From: JBDFMH01 sp047238125
GTDB lineage: Bacteria > Pseudomonadota > Alphaproteobacteria > Sphingomonadales > Sphingomonadaceae
Assembly (NCBI RefSeq): GCF_047238125.1
Contig: NZ_JBDFMH010000001.1
Span: forward strand, 1,488,001-1,552,000
Direction of reading: 5' to 3'
DNA: 64,000 bases
The notes beneath the pieces are model-generated. The model was not told where the DNA came from. It searched no databases and worked only from the letters and a program-made list of their open reading frames with translations. This document shows positions 25,980-35,236 of the stretch, piece by piece. Position 1 is the first letter of the stretch. Every line of letters begins with the position of its first letter. Position numbers and translations under genes: made by a program.

Positions 25980-26109
25980 CCGCCAAAAGCAGCGAAAGCA
26001 GTGCTTGTGCGCGCCTGTGGTTCCATCGCACGACAGCCGAGCCATGGAGGATTCGCGATGAGAAAGAGCCTGTCGGGATCATAACCGATCCGCCATGCTG
26101 TAGGACAGG
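25980..26109 (+). repeat. Two-block conserved intergenic element, copy 2 (candidate small RNA)
   Basis: Directly after the second lipoprotein stop lies a 24-base block (25980-26003, with AAAGCAGCGAAAGCAG), a variable 78-base middle, and a 28-base block (26082-26109, ending GTAGGACAGG). Both blocks match copy 1 at 18360-18537 in order and relative orientation. Here the end folds: CCTGTC (26069-26074) pairs with GACAGG (26104-26109) and encloses GGATC/GATCC. No T-run follows. It precedes the DUF4112 gene by 69 bases. Confidence 0.55.
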
Positions 26110-26178
26110 ACCGATTGACGAGCCCGATGCGCGGCGGCGCCAGGCATCCTATATCGGGCGCGAGGAGACCCGACCGAG

Positions 26179-26613
26179 ATGCGCATCAGCCAGGAACAGA
26201 TCGATCGAATGACCGCCGCCATGCCCAAGGTCGGCCGCGACCCGGCAGCGGTGCGCAAGCGGATCGAGGCGATGGAAACGCTGCTCGAGCGGCTGTTCGT
26301 GGTGCCGGGCATCAACCGCCCGGTCGGGCTGGACTCGCTGATGGGGCTGGTGCCCGTCGCCGGCGACATCGCATCGGCTGCGATGGGCGCATGGCTGATC
26401 TGGGAAGCCCGCAATCTGGGCATGTCCAAGGTTCAGCTGGCGCGGATGGCCGGCAATGTCGGCTTCGACGCGGCGATCGGCGCGATCCCGCTGGTCGGCG
26501 ACATCTTCGATTTCGCGTTCCGATCGAACACCCGCAACATGCGGATCATCCGCAAGCATCTCGACCGCCACCATCCCGCGACGGCGACGATCGAGGGGCT
26601 GGTGAAGCGATAA
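26179..26613 (+). CDS. DUF4112 protein
   Basis: A 144-residue protein matching the DUF4112 pattern: a Leu/Arg-rich N-terminal helix, then GLDSLMGLVPVAGDIASAA and, after a connecting helix, a second similar turn GAIPLVGDIFDFAFRSN. The two [V/I]PxxGD segments look like paired re-entrant or membrane-associated hairpins. Function is unknown in the family. It stands alone between the intergenic element and the convergent molybdoenzyme gene, with 24 bases between stops. Confidence 0.82.
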   Translation: MRISQEQIDRMTAAMPKVGRDPAAVRKRIEAMETLLERLFVVPGINRPVGLDSLMGLVPVAGDIASAAMGAWLIWEARNLGMSKVQLARMAGNVGFDAAIGAIPLVGDIFDFAFRSNTRNMRIIRKHLDRHHPATATIEGLVKR

Positions 26614-26637
26614 CGCGAACGCCCGCGCCCACCCCGA

Positions 26638-28926
26638 TCAGGCGACGATCCGCACCGGCACCGACTTCGCCGCGGGGACGTGGCTCTCTTCGGCATGATG
26701 CTCGACCGGCATCAGCACATTGGCTTCCGGATAATAGGCGCCGAGGCAGCCGCGCGGCACTGAATAGGGCGTGACGATCAGTCCTTCGCGGCGCCGGACG
26801 ATACCATCGCCGGCGTCGCTCTCGAGTGCGACCAGCTGGCCTTCGGCAAATCCGCCGGCGGCAATATCCGCCTTGTTCATGAACAGGATGTCGCGCGTTC
26901 CCTTCACACCGCGGAAGCGATCATGATAGCCGTAGACGGTCGTGTTGAACTGATCGTTCGAGCGCATCGTCATCAGCCGGAAGCGCCCGTCAGCATCCGA
27001 GAATCCGGTCGCGGACAGGCCGCTCGGAACCAGAAACTCGGCCTTGCCGCTCTCCGTCAGCCAGATCCGCTCAGCGGCCTTGTTGCCTTTCCAGAAGCCG
27101 CCGGGGGTGAACAGCCGTCGGTTGAAATCCTTGAAGATCTCCGGATAGGTCTGCTCGATTGCATCGCGGACCAGCGCATAATCGCCCGCCCACGCATCCC
27201 AATCGATCCGCTCGTTCGCGGGCAGGATACGCTTGGCGATCGCCGCCACGATCGCGGGTTCGGACAGAAGGTGCGGGCTCGCCGGCGTCGCCTTGCCGCG
27301 CGATCCGTGGATGCAGCTCGTCGAATCCTCGACCGACACCGCCTGTTCACCGCTTGCCTGCACGTCGCGCTCGATCCGGCCCAGACAGGGCAGCAGATAG
27401 GTATGGCGCGCCGCGAACAGATGGTTGCGGTTGAGCTTGGTGGCGATCTGGACCGATAGATCGAGGTTGGGCCACGCCGCCTCCATCGCGCCCGTTTCGG
27501 GCACAGCGCGCAGGAAATTGCCGCCCAGGCCAATGAAGGCGCGCACCGATCCGTCGATGATGCCGCGGCAGCTTTCGACCGTATCGAGCCCCTTCTCGCG
27601 CGGGGCGGTGAAGCCATATTGCGCTTCCAGCCGATCCACCGGCACAAGCTCGGTCTTCTCGGTGATGCCCACCGTCCGCTGGCCCTGTACGTTGGAATGG
27701 CCGCGGACCGGATTGGGCCCCGCCCCCGGCTTGCCGATATTCCCGCGCAGCAGCAGCAGGTTCACCAGCATCCGGACATTTTCGACGCCCTTCACATGCT
27801 GGGTCAGCCCCATGCCGTAGATCGCCATCACCGCCTTGGCGCGCGCATAGATGCGCGCGGTGGGCTCGAGATCGGCGCGGCTCAGCCCCGTCTCCGTTTC
27901 GATCGCGGCCCAGTCTGCCGCACGGACGGCTGCCAGGAAAGGCTCGATACCGTGCGTGTGGGTGGCGATGAATTCGGTATCCAGCACCGGCGGCTCGCCA
28001 GCCGCCACGGCTTTGTCATGCCATTCGACCAGCAGCTTCGCGATCCCCATGATCGCTGCGATATCGCTGCCCGCGCGTAGCTGGTGATAGCGCGACGAGA
28101 TCCGCGTTTCGGCCAGCGTCGCCATCTCGATCGGGTTCTGTGGATCCGTAAAGCGTTCGAGCCCGCGTTCGCGCAGCGGATTGAAGCTGACGATGGGCAC
28201 GCCGCGTTTCGCGCAGGCGCGCAGGTTGTGCAGCATGCGCGGGGCATTGGATCCCGCATTCTGGCCGAAGATCAGGATCGCGTCGCACCGTTCGAAATCC
28301 TGCAGGCGGGTGGTGCCGACCGGCACGCCGATCGCCGCCTTCAACCCGACCGAGGTGGATTCATGGCACATGTTGGAACTGTCGGGCAGGTTCTGGTTGC
28401 CGAACATGCGCGCCATCAGCGCATACATATACGACGTCTCCAGGCTGGCCCGGCCCGAGGCGTAGAACACCACCGATTTCGGATCGTGCGGCTTCAGCGC
28501 AGCGGCAATGCCGTCGAACGCCTCATCCCAGGAACAGGCGGCATAGCGATCGGTAGCGGCATCGTACCGCAGCGGATGCGTCAGCCGGCCATGTTCCTCC
28601 AGCGCGTAGTCGGTCCAGCCGCGCAGTTCGGTCAGGCTGTGGCGCTGAAAGAACTCGGGCGTGGTGCGGTGGCTGGTCAGTTCCCAGGCCGTTGCCTTGG
28701 CGCCTTCCTCGCAGAATTCGGCCGGGTGATGATCGGCGGGCTTCGGCCAGGCGCAGCTGGTGCAGGCGAACCCATCCGGCTTGTTCTGACGGGTCAGTTC
28801 GCGCAGCGTTTCCGGACCGCCGGCTTCGCGTGGGATGATATCCGCCAGCGAACGCACCGAGCCCCAGCCGCCGGCCGGGCCCTTGAACGGGCGAACCTCA
28901 GGCTCGTTTGATTTCTGTCGCGCCAT
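26638..28926 (-). CDS. FdhF/YdeP-family molybdopterin oxidoreductase
   Basis: A 762-residue molybdopterin enzyme of the YdeP (acid-resistance-associated) branch of the DMSO reductase superfamily. Near the N-terminus a Cys pair, CTSCAW (C55, C58), replaces the full four-cysteine iron-sulfur motif of formate dehydrogenase. Molybdopterin-binding segments are seen at FYASGRASLETSYMYALMAR, NAGSNAPRMLHNL and NPVRGHSNVQGQRTVGI. The C-terminal MopB-CT domain contains TMRSNDQFNTTVYGYHDRFRG. ATG 28926 fits the family start. It is divergent from a catalase-like gene, suggesting stress response. Electron partner and substrate are unknown. Confidence 0.9.
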   Translation of the reverse strand: MARQKSNEPEVRPFKGPAGGWGSVRSLADIIPREAGGPETLRELTRQNKPDGFACTSCAWPKPADHHPAEFCEEGAKATAWELTSHRTTPEFFQRHSLTELRGWTDYALEEHGRLTHPLRYDAATDRYAACSWDEAFDGIAAALKPHDPKSVVFYASGRASLETSYMYALMARMFGNQNLPDSSNMCHESTSVGLKAAIGVPVGTTRLQDFERCDAILIFGQNAGSNAPRMLHNLRACAKRGVPIVSFNPLRERGLERFTDPQNPIEMATLAETRISSRYHQLRAGSDIAAIMGIAKLLVEWHDKAVAAGEPPVLDTEFIATHTHGIEPFLAAVRAADWAAIETETGLSRADLEPTARIYARAKAVMAIYGMGLTQHVKGVENVRMLVNLLLLRGNIGKPGAGPNPVRGHSNVQGQRTVGITEKTELVPVDRLEAQYGFTAPREKGLDTVESCRGIIDGSVRAFIGLGGNFLRAVPETGAMEAAWPNLDLSVQIATKLNRNHLFAARHTYLLPCLGRIERDVQASGEQAVSVEDSTSCIHGSRGKATPASPHLLSEPAIVAAIAKRILPANERIDWDAWAGDYALVRDAIEQTYPEIFKDFNRRLFTPGGFWKGNKAAERIWLTESGKAEFLVPSGLSATGFSDADGRFRLMTMRSNDQFNTTVYGYHDRFRGVKGTRDILFMNKADIAAGGFAEGQLVALESDAGDGIVRRREGLIVTPYSVPRGCLGAYYPEANVLMPVEHHAEESHVPAAKSVPVRIVA

Positions 28927-29031
28927 GCTGCCCTCGTCTGCCTCTACGCCGTCCGAACCATCGCCGGTCATAATGCCGGAACGGCGGCGCAAGTCATTGG
29001 TTCAGAACGTCCAATGGACGAAAGGACCGAC

Positions 29032-30111
29032 ATGGCACCGATGCGCTATTCCCCAACCGTCGAGAGCCCGGCACCCGACGAGGCGGAAACCGTGGCGGCA
29101 TTGGAGGAACAGTTCAAGCATATCCTCGACACGACGTCGCAGGACTATGGACATGCCGTGCGGTCGGTGCACGCCAAGGGCCATGGCCTGGCGCGCGGGA
29201 CGCTGACGGTGGCGGACGATCTGCCGACGGAACTGGCCCAGGGGTTGTTCGCCCGGCCCGGTCGCTACGAGGCGATCCTGCGAATTTCGACGAATGCGGG
29301 CGACATATTGGACGATTCGATCTCGTTGCCGCGTGGCATGGCGATCAAGGTGATTGGCGTGGAGGGTGAGCGCCTGCCGGGCGCCGACGGCAGCACGCAA
29401 GATTTCGTGATGGCCAACGCGCCAGCCTTCGCCGCGCCCGACCCTAAAGCGTTCCTGGGCAATCTGAAACAGCTGGCAGCAACGACCGACAAGGCGGAAG
29501 GCGCCAAGAAGCTGTTGTCCACCGTGCTGCGCGGGGCGGAGGCGGCGCTCGAAGCCGTTGGCGCTGAATCGACGCTGTTCAAGACGCTGGGCGGCGCCAA
29601 GCCGGTCCACCCGCTCGGTGCGACCTATTTCAGCCAGACCGCATATCGCTATGGCGATTTCATCGCCAAATTCTCGCTGGTGCCGGTATCGGCGATCCGC
29701 GATTTCGCCGACGAGACGATCAACGCGACCGGTCGGCCGGATGCGATCCGCGAAGCAGTGAACGAGTTGCTGGCCGAACAGGGTGGTACCTGGGAACTGC
29801 GCGTACAGCTGTGCACCGATCTGGAGGCGATGCCGATCGAGGATGCCAGCGTCGTATGGGACGAGGCGGCAAGCCCGTTCCGCACCGTCGCCACGCTGGA
29901 AGTTCCGCCACAGACCGGCTGGACGCCGGGCACGAGCGAGCAGACCGAGGATCGGCTGTCGTTCAGCCCATGGCATGGGTTGGCCGCGCACCAGCCGCTG
30001 GGCGGGGTGAACCGGGTCCGCCAGCCAACCTACAAATTCTCGGCCGATTACCGCGCCGATTTCAACCGCTGTCCGATCCACGAGCCCGCCGCGCTGGCCG
30101 AACTGAACTGA
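29032..30111 (+). CDS. Small catalase-family haem protein (SrpA/y4iL-like)
   Basis: A 359-residue member of the catalase superfamily lacking the C-terminal domain of true catalases. The distal His region reads RSVHAKGHGLARGTL, followed by GRYEAILRISTNAGD and RGMAIKVIGVEG; a Tyr in AYRYGDFIAKF is in the region of the haem ligand. Members act as peroxidases or in peroxide/solvent stress. ATG 29032 is favoured because AAAGGA lies 6 bases before it; ATG 29014 would add six residues. Its start is 105 bases from that of the divergent YdeP-type enzyme. Confidence 0.85.
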   Translation: MAPMRYSPTVESPAPDEAETVAALEEQFKHILDTTSQDYGHAVRSVHAKGHGLARGTLTVADDLPTELAQGLFARPGRYEAILRISTNAGDILDDSISLPRGMAIKVIGVEGERLPGADGSTQDFVMANAPAFAAPDPKAFLGNLKQLAATTDKAEGAKKLLSTVLRGAEAALEAVGAESTLFKTLGGAKPVHPLGATYFSQTAYRYGDFIAKFSLVPVSAIRDFADETINATGRPDAIREAVNELLAEQGGTWELRVQLCTDLEAMPIEDASVVWDEAASPFRTVATLEVPPQTGWTPGTSEQTEDRLSFSPWHGLAAHQPLGGVNRVRQPTYKFSADYRADFNRCPIHEPAALAELN

Positions 30112-30132
30112 TCGCCGCGTCCGCGCGATCAG
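30108..30132. terminator. Hairpin spanning the convergent stop codons
   Basis: A perfect 8-base inverted repeat (CTGATCGC at 30108-30115, GCGATCAG at 30125-30132) contains the catalase-like stop and the stop of the converging NTF2-like gene. There is no U-run, so it may act as a weak bidirectional terminator or an mRNA 3' end stabiliser. It also marks the left border of the catabolic island. Confidence 0.45.
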
Positions 30133-30638
30133 GCCAGCGACAGGAGATGGGAGACGCGCTCGGGCGTCATATACACACGCGTCTCCCCGTTCAGGCCGTC
30201 GTGCGGTTGCAGCCAGGGAACCATGTAATTCACCTGGTCATAGCGCCGCGTGAACAGCCAGCGGCCGTCGATCCGTGCGAATTCGTCGAAATAGGTGCAG
30301 GACGCAGTCCATGGCGTGCCCGCGCGATCGGATCCGGTGATGAAGGCGAAACTGGTCGCCGATGCAGCGTCGCCATCGGGGCCGTCGATCACGATGTTCA
30401 TCGTGTGATGATACATGTAGGGGAACAGCCGCTGGAAGGCGTCCCAGGCGGCGCCGATCGCTTCCACGCCGACCGTCTCTCCGAACGGATCATCCACCTT
30501 GTAGATGGCATCGGGCGCCCACACGGAGACGAACGTCGCACGATCCGGCAGGTCTAGCCCATGCGCATAAAGTGCGATCAGCGCACGGATCTGATCGCGG
30601 TCCTCGATCCGGGCGATGCGATCCTCGATCGTCAGCAT
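30129..30638 (-). CDS. NTF2/SnoaL-like protein 1
   Basis: A 169-residue protein with the cone-shaped NTF2-like fold of the SnoaL_4 type (DRDQIRALIALYAHGLD, then FVSVWAPDAIYKVD, and YFDEFARIDGRWLFTRR). Such proteins include ketosteroid isomerase-like, dehydratase and small-subunit roles, but many have no known reaction. It is the last gene of the leftward set receptor-490aa protein-NTF2 (spacing 13 bases from the previous gene). Three more NTF2-like genes occur in the island. Confidence 0.82.
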   Translation of the reverse strand: MLTIEDRIARIEDRDQIRALIALYAHGLDLPDRATFVSVWAPDAIYKVDDPFGETVGVEAIGAAWDAFQRLFPYMYHHTMNIVIDGPDGDAASATSFAFITGSDRAGTPWTASCTYFDEFARIDGRWLFTRRYDQVNYMVPWLQPHDGLNGETRVYMTPERVSHLLSLA

Positions 30639-30651
30639 GGATATGCCTGCC

Positions 30652-32124
30652 TCATGCGATCGTCCGCTTCTCACGCCCGACCTGCGCATAGAAGCGCTCC
30701 GGCCAGGCGGCGGGATCCTTGTAATGATAGTGGACCGTCTCGCCGTCGGGATCGTCGAGCGCATGGACCTCGACCCAGAGTGGGCGACCGATCCGATCGA
30801 TCGGGAAGATTTCGTGCAGCATCGTGCAGTGCGCGGAATAGACCGGGAAGCCGGGGGTGTAGTGGTTCACCGGATGCGGATCGCGCAGCAGATGCGCGCA
30901 CATCGGCGCCTGCGTCGATCCGAAGGTGGGATAACGGACCCGGCTCGGGGAAATCCGTTCGACGCGCGGCTGATAGCGCGAGGCCGACATGCGCGCGCAG
31001 GCGCCGAGGGGCCGACCACGGAACACGAACCGGTCCGCTTCCTCCTCGATCCACATCGTCGATCCGTGCGCGCGCCAGACCATCGCCCACATCGGAATGG
31101 CGTCGACTGGCGAGACGCCCGCAACCCATTCAAGGTAGGGCGACATCACATAATCCGCCGTTTTCTCCAGCGCGGCGACCGCGGCCGCCTCGCCCAGATG
31201 ACGCGCGATCCAGCTGAGCAGACCGTTGATCAGGATGCCGAGCGGATCCTTGGCGATCACCAGTTCCTCGTCCATGCCGGCAGCGATCACAGTCAGCCGG
31301 TTCCAATCGCCCGCTACCGTGGCCTCGCGGACCTGGATGGAGAGCGGGGTCGCCAGCCGATCGCGTGCGGCATCGTCGAAGATCGCGCCATGCGCGATCG
31401 GGGCCAGCGGATCGGCAGGGGCGGCGAAGCCGAGCCGGGTGTAGAGCGTGTCGGGATAGCGGCCCGACTTCGGCATTTCGAGCAGGATGGTGCCATCTGG
31501 GCCGTCGGGCATCACGATCGATGCGATCGACGCGCCCAGCATGTCGATCGCCAGGGCTTCCAGGAACAGATGCTCGGTCGCCAGGAAGCATGGCAGATCG
31601 GCAGTACCGCCGGTCAATGACCGCTCCGCGCCCAGCCGGGCGAAATCGATTGGCGGAGCGTAGGCGCCGTAGCTGGCGACATCGATCCGGCGGCCATCGG
31701 TGCGGCGCGGCGCGGCCGGCAGGTTCAGCCGAGCGGCGCCCCAGCGCGGCAGCACGAAGCGCAGAGCATCGTCATCCTCCTCGACCTCGAACCGGCTGCC
31801 GGACGCGCGCAGCCGCTGCGCCAGCTTCTCGGCTCGCGCGCGGAAGTCGAGCCCGCGATACTGTTCGACGAATTCGCGGAAGGCGAAGCTGCCCTGCTCG
31901 CGCAGCGCCTCGTCGTGCGCGGCCAGCCCGGCCTGCGCTACGATGAAGCTCTGCAAGAGCGCGGTCCACTGCAGATAGCTGTCGTAGATGACGGTGCATT
32001 CCTGCTCCATCTGGTCGGCGATCCAGTCGATCGGGCCGCGGTCCCGTGCTGCCGCGGCCCTTTCGAGATGGATCGACAGCGGCGTCGCGAAGCCATCGAG
32101 CTGCTCGTCGCTGTAATGGCGCAT
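30652..32124 (-). CDS. Unrecognised 490-residue protein with two copies of one domain
   Basis: I do not recognise this family. The protein consists of two diverged halves with a period of about 245 residues. ATPLSI at residues 13-18 recurs at 258-263, each followed by a helical stretch; EHLFLEALAIDMLG, PDGPDG and PDTLYTRLG (184-232) recur as TMLHEIFPIDRIG, DDPDG and PERFYAQVG (434-483). There is no signal peptide, membrane helix or P-loop, so it is probably cytosolic. The second half keeps more Cys/His residues (CAHLLRDPH, AHCTMLHE, HYHYKD), so it may be the catalytic half. It lies 11 bases after a TonB receptor gene and 13 before an NTF2-like gene. Confidence 0.75.
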   Translation of the reverse strand: MRHYSDEQLDGFATPLSIHLERAAAARDRGPIDWIADQMEQECTVIYDSYLQWTALLQSFIVAQAGLAAHDEALREQGSFAFREFVEQYRGLDFRARAEKLAQRLRASGSRFEVEEDDDALRFVLPRWGAARLNLPAAPRRTDGRRIDVASYGAYAPPIDFARLGAERSLTGGTADLPCFLATEHLFLEALAIDMLGASIASIVMPDGPDGTILLEMPKSGRYPDTLYTRLGFAAPADPLAPIAHGAIFDDAARDRLATPLSIQVREATVAGDWNRLTVIAAGMDEELVIAKDPLGILINGLLSWIARHLGEAAAVAALEKTADYVMSPYLEWVAGVSPVDAIPMWAMVWRAHGSTMWIEEEADRFVFRGRPLGACARMSASRYQPRVERISPSRVRYPTFGSTQAPMCAHLLRDPHPVNHYTPGFPVYSAHCTMLHEIFPIDRIGRPLWVEVHALDDPDGETVHYHYKDPAAWPERFYAQVGREKRTIA

Positions 32125-32135
32125 GCGCCCTCCGA

Positions 32136-34634
32136 TCAGAACTTGAAGCCGGCCTCGATCGCCCAGGTGCGCGGCGGGCCATAGTTGGAGAAGGTCCAGA
32201 GGCCGCCGACTACCAGCTGACTGACGCGGTAGCGCTTGTCGGACAGGTTGCGGCCGATCAGGCGCAGCGAATAGCGATCATCCGCGGACACGAAGCCGAC
32301 CGACGCGTTGAACAGCGTGCGAGCCTCCAGATAGGCATTCTCGTCCGGCGACGTGATCGACTGCGAGAACAGGTTGCGGCCGGTGTAGGACGCGTTGCCG
32401 TTGATCTGGAACCGGCCGGTGTCGCTGAGCGGCAGTTCATAGGTCGCATCGGTCGCCCACTGCCATTTCGGTGCACGATCGAGCGGCGCTGTGGCCAGAT
32501 CATAACCGGCCGGGATCGGCGTCACATATTCGTTGTACTTCGCATCCTGGTAACCGAGGTTCGCACGGATCGTGAGCCCTTCGATCGGCAACGCGGTCAA
32601 TTCCGCCTCGATGCCCTTCACTTCCGCCGAGGCGGCATTGAAGAAGCGCGTGACCTGGAAGGTCTGGCCGTTCACCGTCAGCGGCGTCACGATCTGCTTC
32701 TGCAGGTCGTCATACTTCACGTAGAAGCCTGTGAGGTTGAAACGCAGCTTGCGATCCAGCAGCTCGGTCTTGACGCCGGCTTCATAGCTGTCGGCGGTTT
32801 CCGGCCGGGTGGGGTCGGCGGCCGAATTGAACGCCGCGAGATTGTTGCCGAACGGCGCGAACGACCCGATCTGGTCGTTATAGCCGCCACCCTTGAAGCC
32901 GCGCGAATAAGTGGCGTAGCCGAAGATGTCGTCGGTGAACTCGTAGCTCAGGCTGATCCGCCAGGTTGGCTCCTTGAAACTGGCCGAATTCGTGACGACG
33001 CCGGTCGGGAAGCGGTTGAAGTCGCCGAGCTCGAGCAGCGGCACATCGCGCCACGTGGTGTTCGGGTTGCCCGCGATATCCTGCACGAAGCTCTGCTGGC
33101 GTCCGCGCCAGCGCTTGTCTTCCCAGCTGTAGCGCCCGCCCGCCGTCAGCGTCAGCCGATCGCTGATCTTGAACGTGCCTTCCGCGAACACAGCGGTCGA
33201 ATCCGCACGCTGGTCGGAACACAGCACATAGGGGTTCTGGTTGAACGAACCATAAGGGGTGGTGCCCCCGGTCAGATCGAGGAAGCCCAGCACCTGCGCC
33301 ACGCAGAAATTGACTTCCTCATGCTGGTAGAAGACGCCGCCGACGAAATCGAACGGACCGTCGAAATCGGAGGCGTAGCGCATTTCCTGCTGGAAGGTCT
33401 TGCGATCGTCCGACCGGTTGATGTCGAACAGCGAGAGGATCTCGCCATCCGGCGCGGTGATCGCACCCTGCCCCGTCGTGGACTGCGCGAGACGCGAGCG
33501 CTGGTCGCGATAGCCGGTCACGCTGGTGAAGGTGCCGGGCCCGACCTCGAAATTGGCGTTCAGATAGAGACCGTCGACATCGACGCGCGAGCGGCTGCCA
33601 CGCTGGTAGACATCCTCGCGGAAGGTAAGGCCGTGGCGGTCGAGCGGATCGCCGGTGTTGGTGCGCTGCCCGCCGATGTTGAGCAGGTTGAACAGGAAAC
33701 CAGGCGTGGTCGGCGTATCCTCGATCGCGGCGGCGGGGCCGGAGCGGTCGCGGATGATCTCGTACTGCGCCAGGATGGAAGCACCGTCGGTCGGCTCCCA
33801 CAGCAGCTTGGCGCGGCCGGAGAATACATCCTGCCCGGCGATCCGGCGGCCATCGCCGCAGCCGGCGAGGCCGTTCCACTTCGTCCCCGCGAAATCGGTG
33901 ATCGGGCCATAGCAATAGCCATTGCGCGCGAAGCCGTCGGACTTCTGGTAACTGCCGACCAACCGCAGGCCGAGCTCGCCGGCGATGATCGGCAGATCGA
34001 CCGCACCCTGCGCCTGATAGGTGTTGAAGCGGCCATAGGTGCCGCGCCCTTCCAGGCTGAAATCGTTCAGATCGGGCAGCTTGGTGCGCACGGTGACGGC
34101 GCCGCCGGTGGTGTTCTTGCCGAACAGCGTGCCCTGTGGCCCGCGCAGCACTTCGACCTGTGCGATATCGAACGTATCGAGCAGCTGTGTCTGCACGGAA
34201 GAGACGACGAAATCATCGACGAGCACGCCGACAGGCGCCTCGAAATAGACGATGATGTTGTTGACGCTCACGCCGCGCAGCGCGAACGACGCGGCGTTGA
34301 AGCCAGTGATCTTGGCGGCCGAGAAGTTCGGCACGAAGGTGGATAGATCGCCCAGGTCGCGCGGCGCGGCCTGCCGGATCAGCGAACTATCGACCGCGGA
34401 GACCGCGACCGGGGTGGTCTGCAGATTGGTATCGCGCCGGGTGGCAGTGACCACGATTTCCGCCAGGCCGCCTTCGCTGGCCGCTTCCGGCGCGGTCGAA
34501 GCCAGCGCATCGTTGGTGGCGGAAGGGCTCTGCTGCGGCACATCGGCCGGCGGCGTCTGGCCCCAAGCCGCGCTCGCCATCGCCCAGGCCAGCGTCAGCC
34601 CGCCGACGCGCGCCGAGCCAATCAATTTCCTCAT
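32136..34634 (-). CDS. TonB-dependent receptor 1
   Basis: An 832-residue outer-membrane receptor. A signal peptide ends near the AWG of ASAAWG, a Glu/Ala-rich stretch leads to the TonB-box region EIVVTATRR, and the plug carries VEVLRGPQGTLFGKNTTGGAV. The 22-strand barrel ends in AIEAGFKF with a terminal aromatic residue, as required for BAM assembly. The subtype is common in sphingomonad catabolic loci and would import a bulky hydrophobic or polyphenolic ligand using TonB energy. It heads a leftward set with the duplicated protein and an NTF2-like gene. ATG 34634 restores the signal peptide. Confidence 0.93.
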   Translation of the reverse strand: MRKLIGSARVGGLTLAWAMASAAWGQTPPADVPQQSPSATNDALASTAPEAASEGGLAEIVVTATRRDTNLQTTPVAVSAVDSSLIRQAAPRDLGDLSTFVPNFSAAKITGFNAASFALRGVSVNNIIVYFEAPVGVLVDDFVVSSVQTQLLDTFDIAQVEVLRGPQGTLFGKNTTGGAVTVRTKLPDLNDFSLEGRGTYGRFNTYQAQGAVDLPIIAGELGLRLVGSYQKSDGFARNGYCYGPITDFAGTKWNGLAGCGDGRRIAGQDVFSGRAKLLWEPTDGASILAQYEIIRDRSGPAAAIEDTPTTPGFLFNLLNIGGQRTNTGDPLDRHGLTFREDVYQRGSRSRVDVDGLYLNANFEVGPGTFTSVTGYRDQRSRLAQSTTGQGAITAPDGEILSLFDINRSDDRKTFQQEMRYASDFDGPFDFVGGVFYQHEEVNFCVAQVLGFLDLTGGTTPYGSFNQNPYVLCSDQRADSTAVFAEGTFKISDRLTLTAGGRYSWEDKRWRGRQQSFVQDIAGNPNTTWRDVPLLELGDFNRFPTGVVTNSASFKEPTWRISLSYEFTDDIFGYATYSRGFKGGGYNDQIGSFAPFGNNLAAFNSAADPTRPETADSYEAGVKTELLDRKLRFNLTGFYVKYDDLQKQIVTPLTVNGQTFQVTRFFNAASAEVKGIEAELTALPIEGLTIRANLGYQDAKYNEYVTPIPAGYDLATAPLDRAPKWQWATDATYELPLSDTGRFQINGNASYTGRNLFSQSITSPDENAYLEARTLFNASVGFVSADDRYSLRLIGRNLSDKRYRVSQLVVGGLWTFSNYGPPRTWAIEAGFKF

Positions 34635-34721
34635 CACCCTCTCCCCCAAAAGGCGGCACCCGATCATTCGGATTACCGATCGGCCCAGGATAAAAGCCCC
34701 CAACAAAAAAGCAATCGTGCA

Positions 34722-34749
34722 TGTATATTTTTGTACGCCGCAGGGCGTA
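34722..34749. promoter_or_regulatory. Candidate operator in divergent receptor/NTF2 promoter
   Basis: Between the receptor (start 34634) and the NTF2-like gene (start 34783) lie TGTATATTTTTG (34722-34733) and a perfect dyad TACGCC-GCAG-GGCGTA (34734-34749). Related TACGCC half-sites and TATATTT elements occur at 53413-53453, 57495-57506 and 61685-61708. It is probably a regulator site for island genes; the regulator is not identified. Confidence 0.5.
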
Positions 34750-34782
34750 ATATCGTTCGAAAATTGTGAGTGGAGAGGCCTC

Positions 34783-35214
34783 ATGAACGAAGATATTGCG
34801 CGGATCGTGTATGGTTATGCCGAAGCGGTCGACGAAGGCCGGTTCGAGGCGCTTGGAACGCTTTTCGTAGACGGCAGCTTTCGAGTTTTCGATAAGGGCG
34901 GCGCTTTGGCGGCGGAGGCAACTGGGCGGGAGGCGGTGGCCGGCTTCTTCGACGGTGCCGTGATCCGCTATGACGGGGTGAGCCGGGTGCGCCATATCGC
35001 GACCAACCTGATCACCGATATCGACGGGAATATGGCGACCGCGCGCTGCACTTTCCTGGTGGTGCAGGCGCTCGACGATTTCCCGCTACAGCCGATCACC
35101 GCGGGCCGCTATCACTGGCAATTCGCGCGGCGTGAAGAGGGGTGGGCGGTCAAGTCGCTGGAAATCCGGATCGAGTTCACCGGCGACAACAGTCGCCACG
35201 CACGCAGCGCATGA
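34783..35214 (+). CDS. NTF2/SnoaL-like protein 2
   Basis: A 143-residue NTF2-like protein (MNEDIARIVYGYAEAVDEGRF at the N-terminus; GRYHWQFARREEGWAV in the last strands). The fold resembles SnoaL and ketosteroid isomerase-like proteins; no catalytic Asp/Tyr set can be assigned with confidence. It is divergent from the receptor gene and 22 bases before an SDR gene, with which it is probably cotranscribed. A ribosome-binding GGAGAGG lies before ATG 34783. Confidence 0.8.
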   Translation: MNEDIARIVYGYAEAVDEGRFEALGTLFVDGSFRVFDKGGALAAEATGREAVAGFFDGAVIRYDGVSRVRHIATNLITDIDGNMATARCTFLVVQALDDFPLQPITAGRYHWQFARREEGWAVKSLEIRIEFTGDNSRHARSA

Positions 35215-35236
35215 TCCGCGCCCGAGGAGCGATCCG

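Noticed and set aside
32046..34346. Long plus-strand frame opposite TonB receptor 1
   Set aside because: The receptor frame has signal peptide, plug motifs and barrel end; the antisense frame does not.
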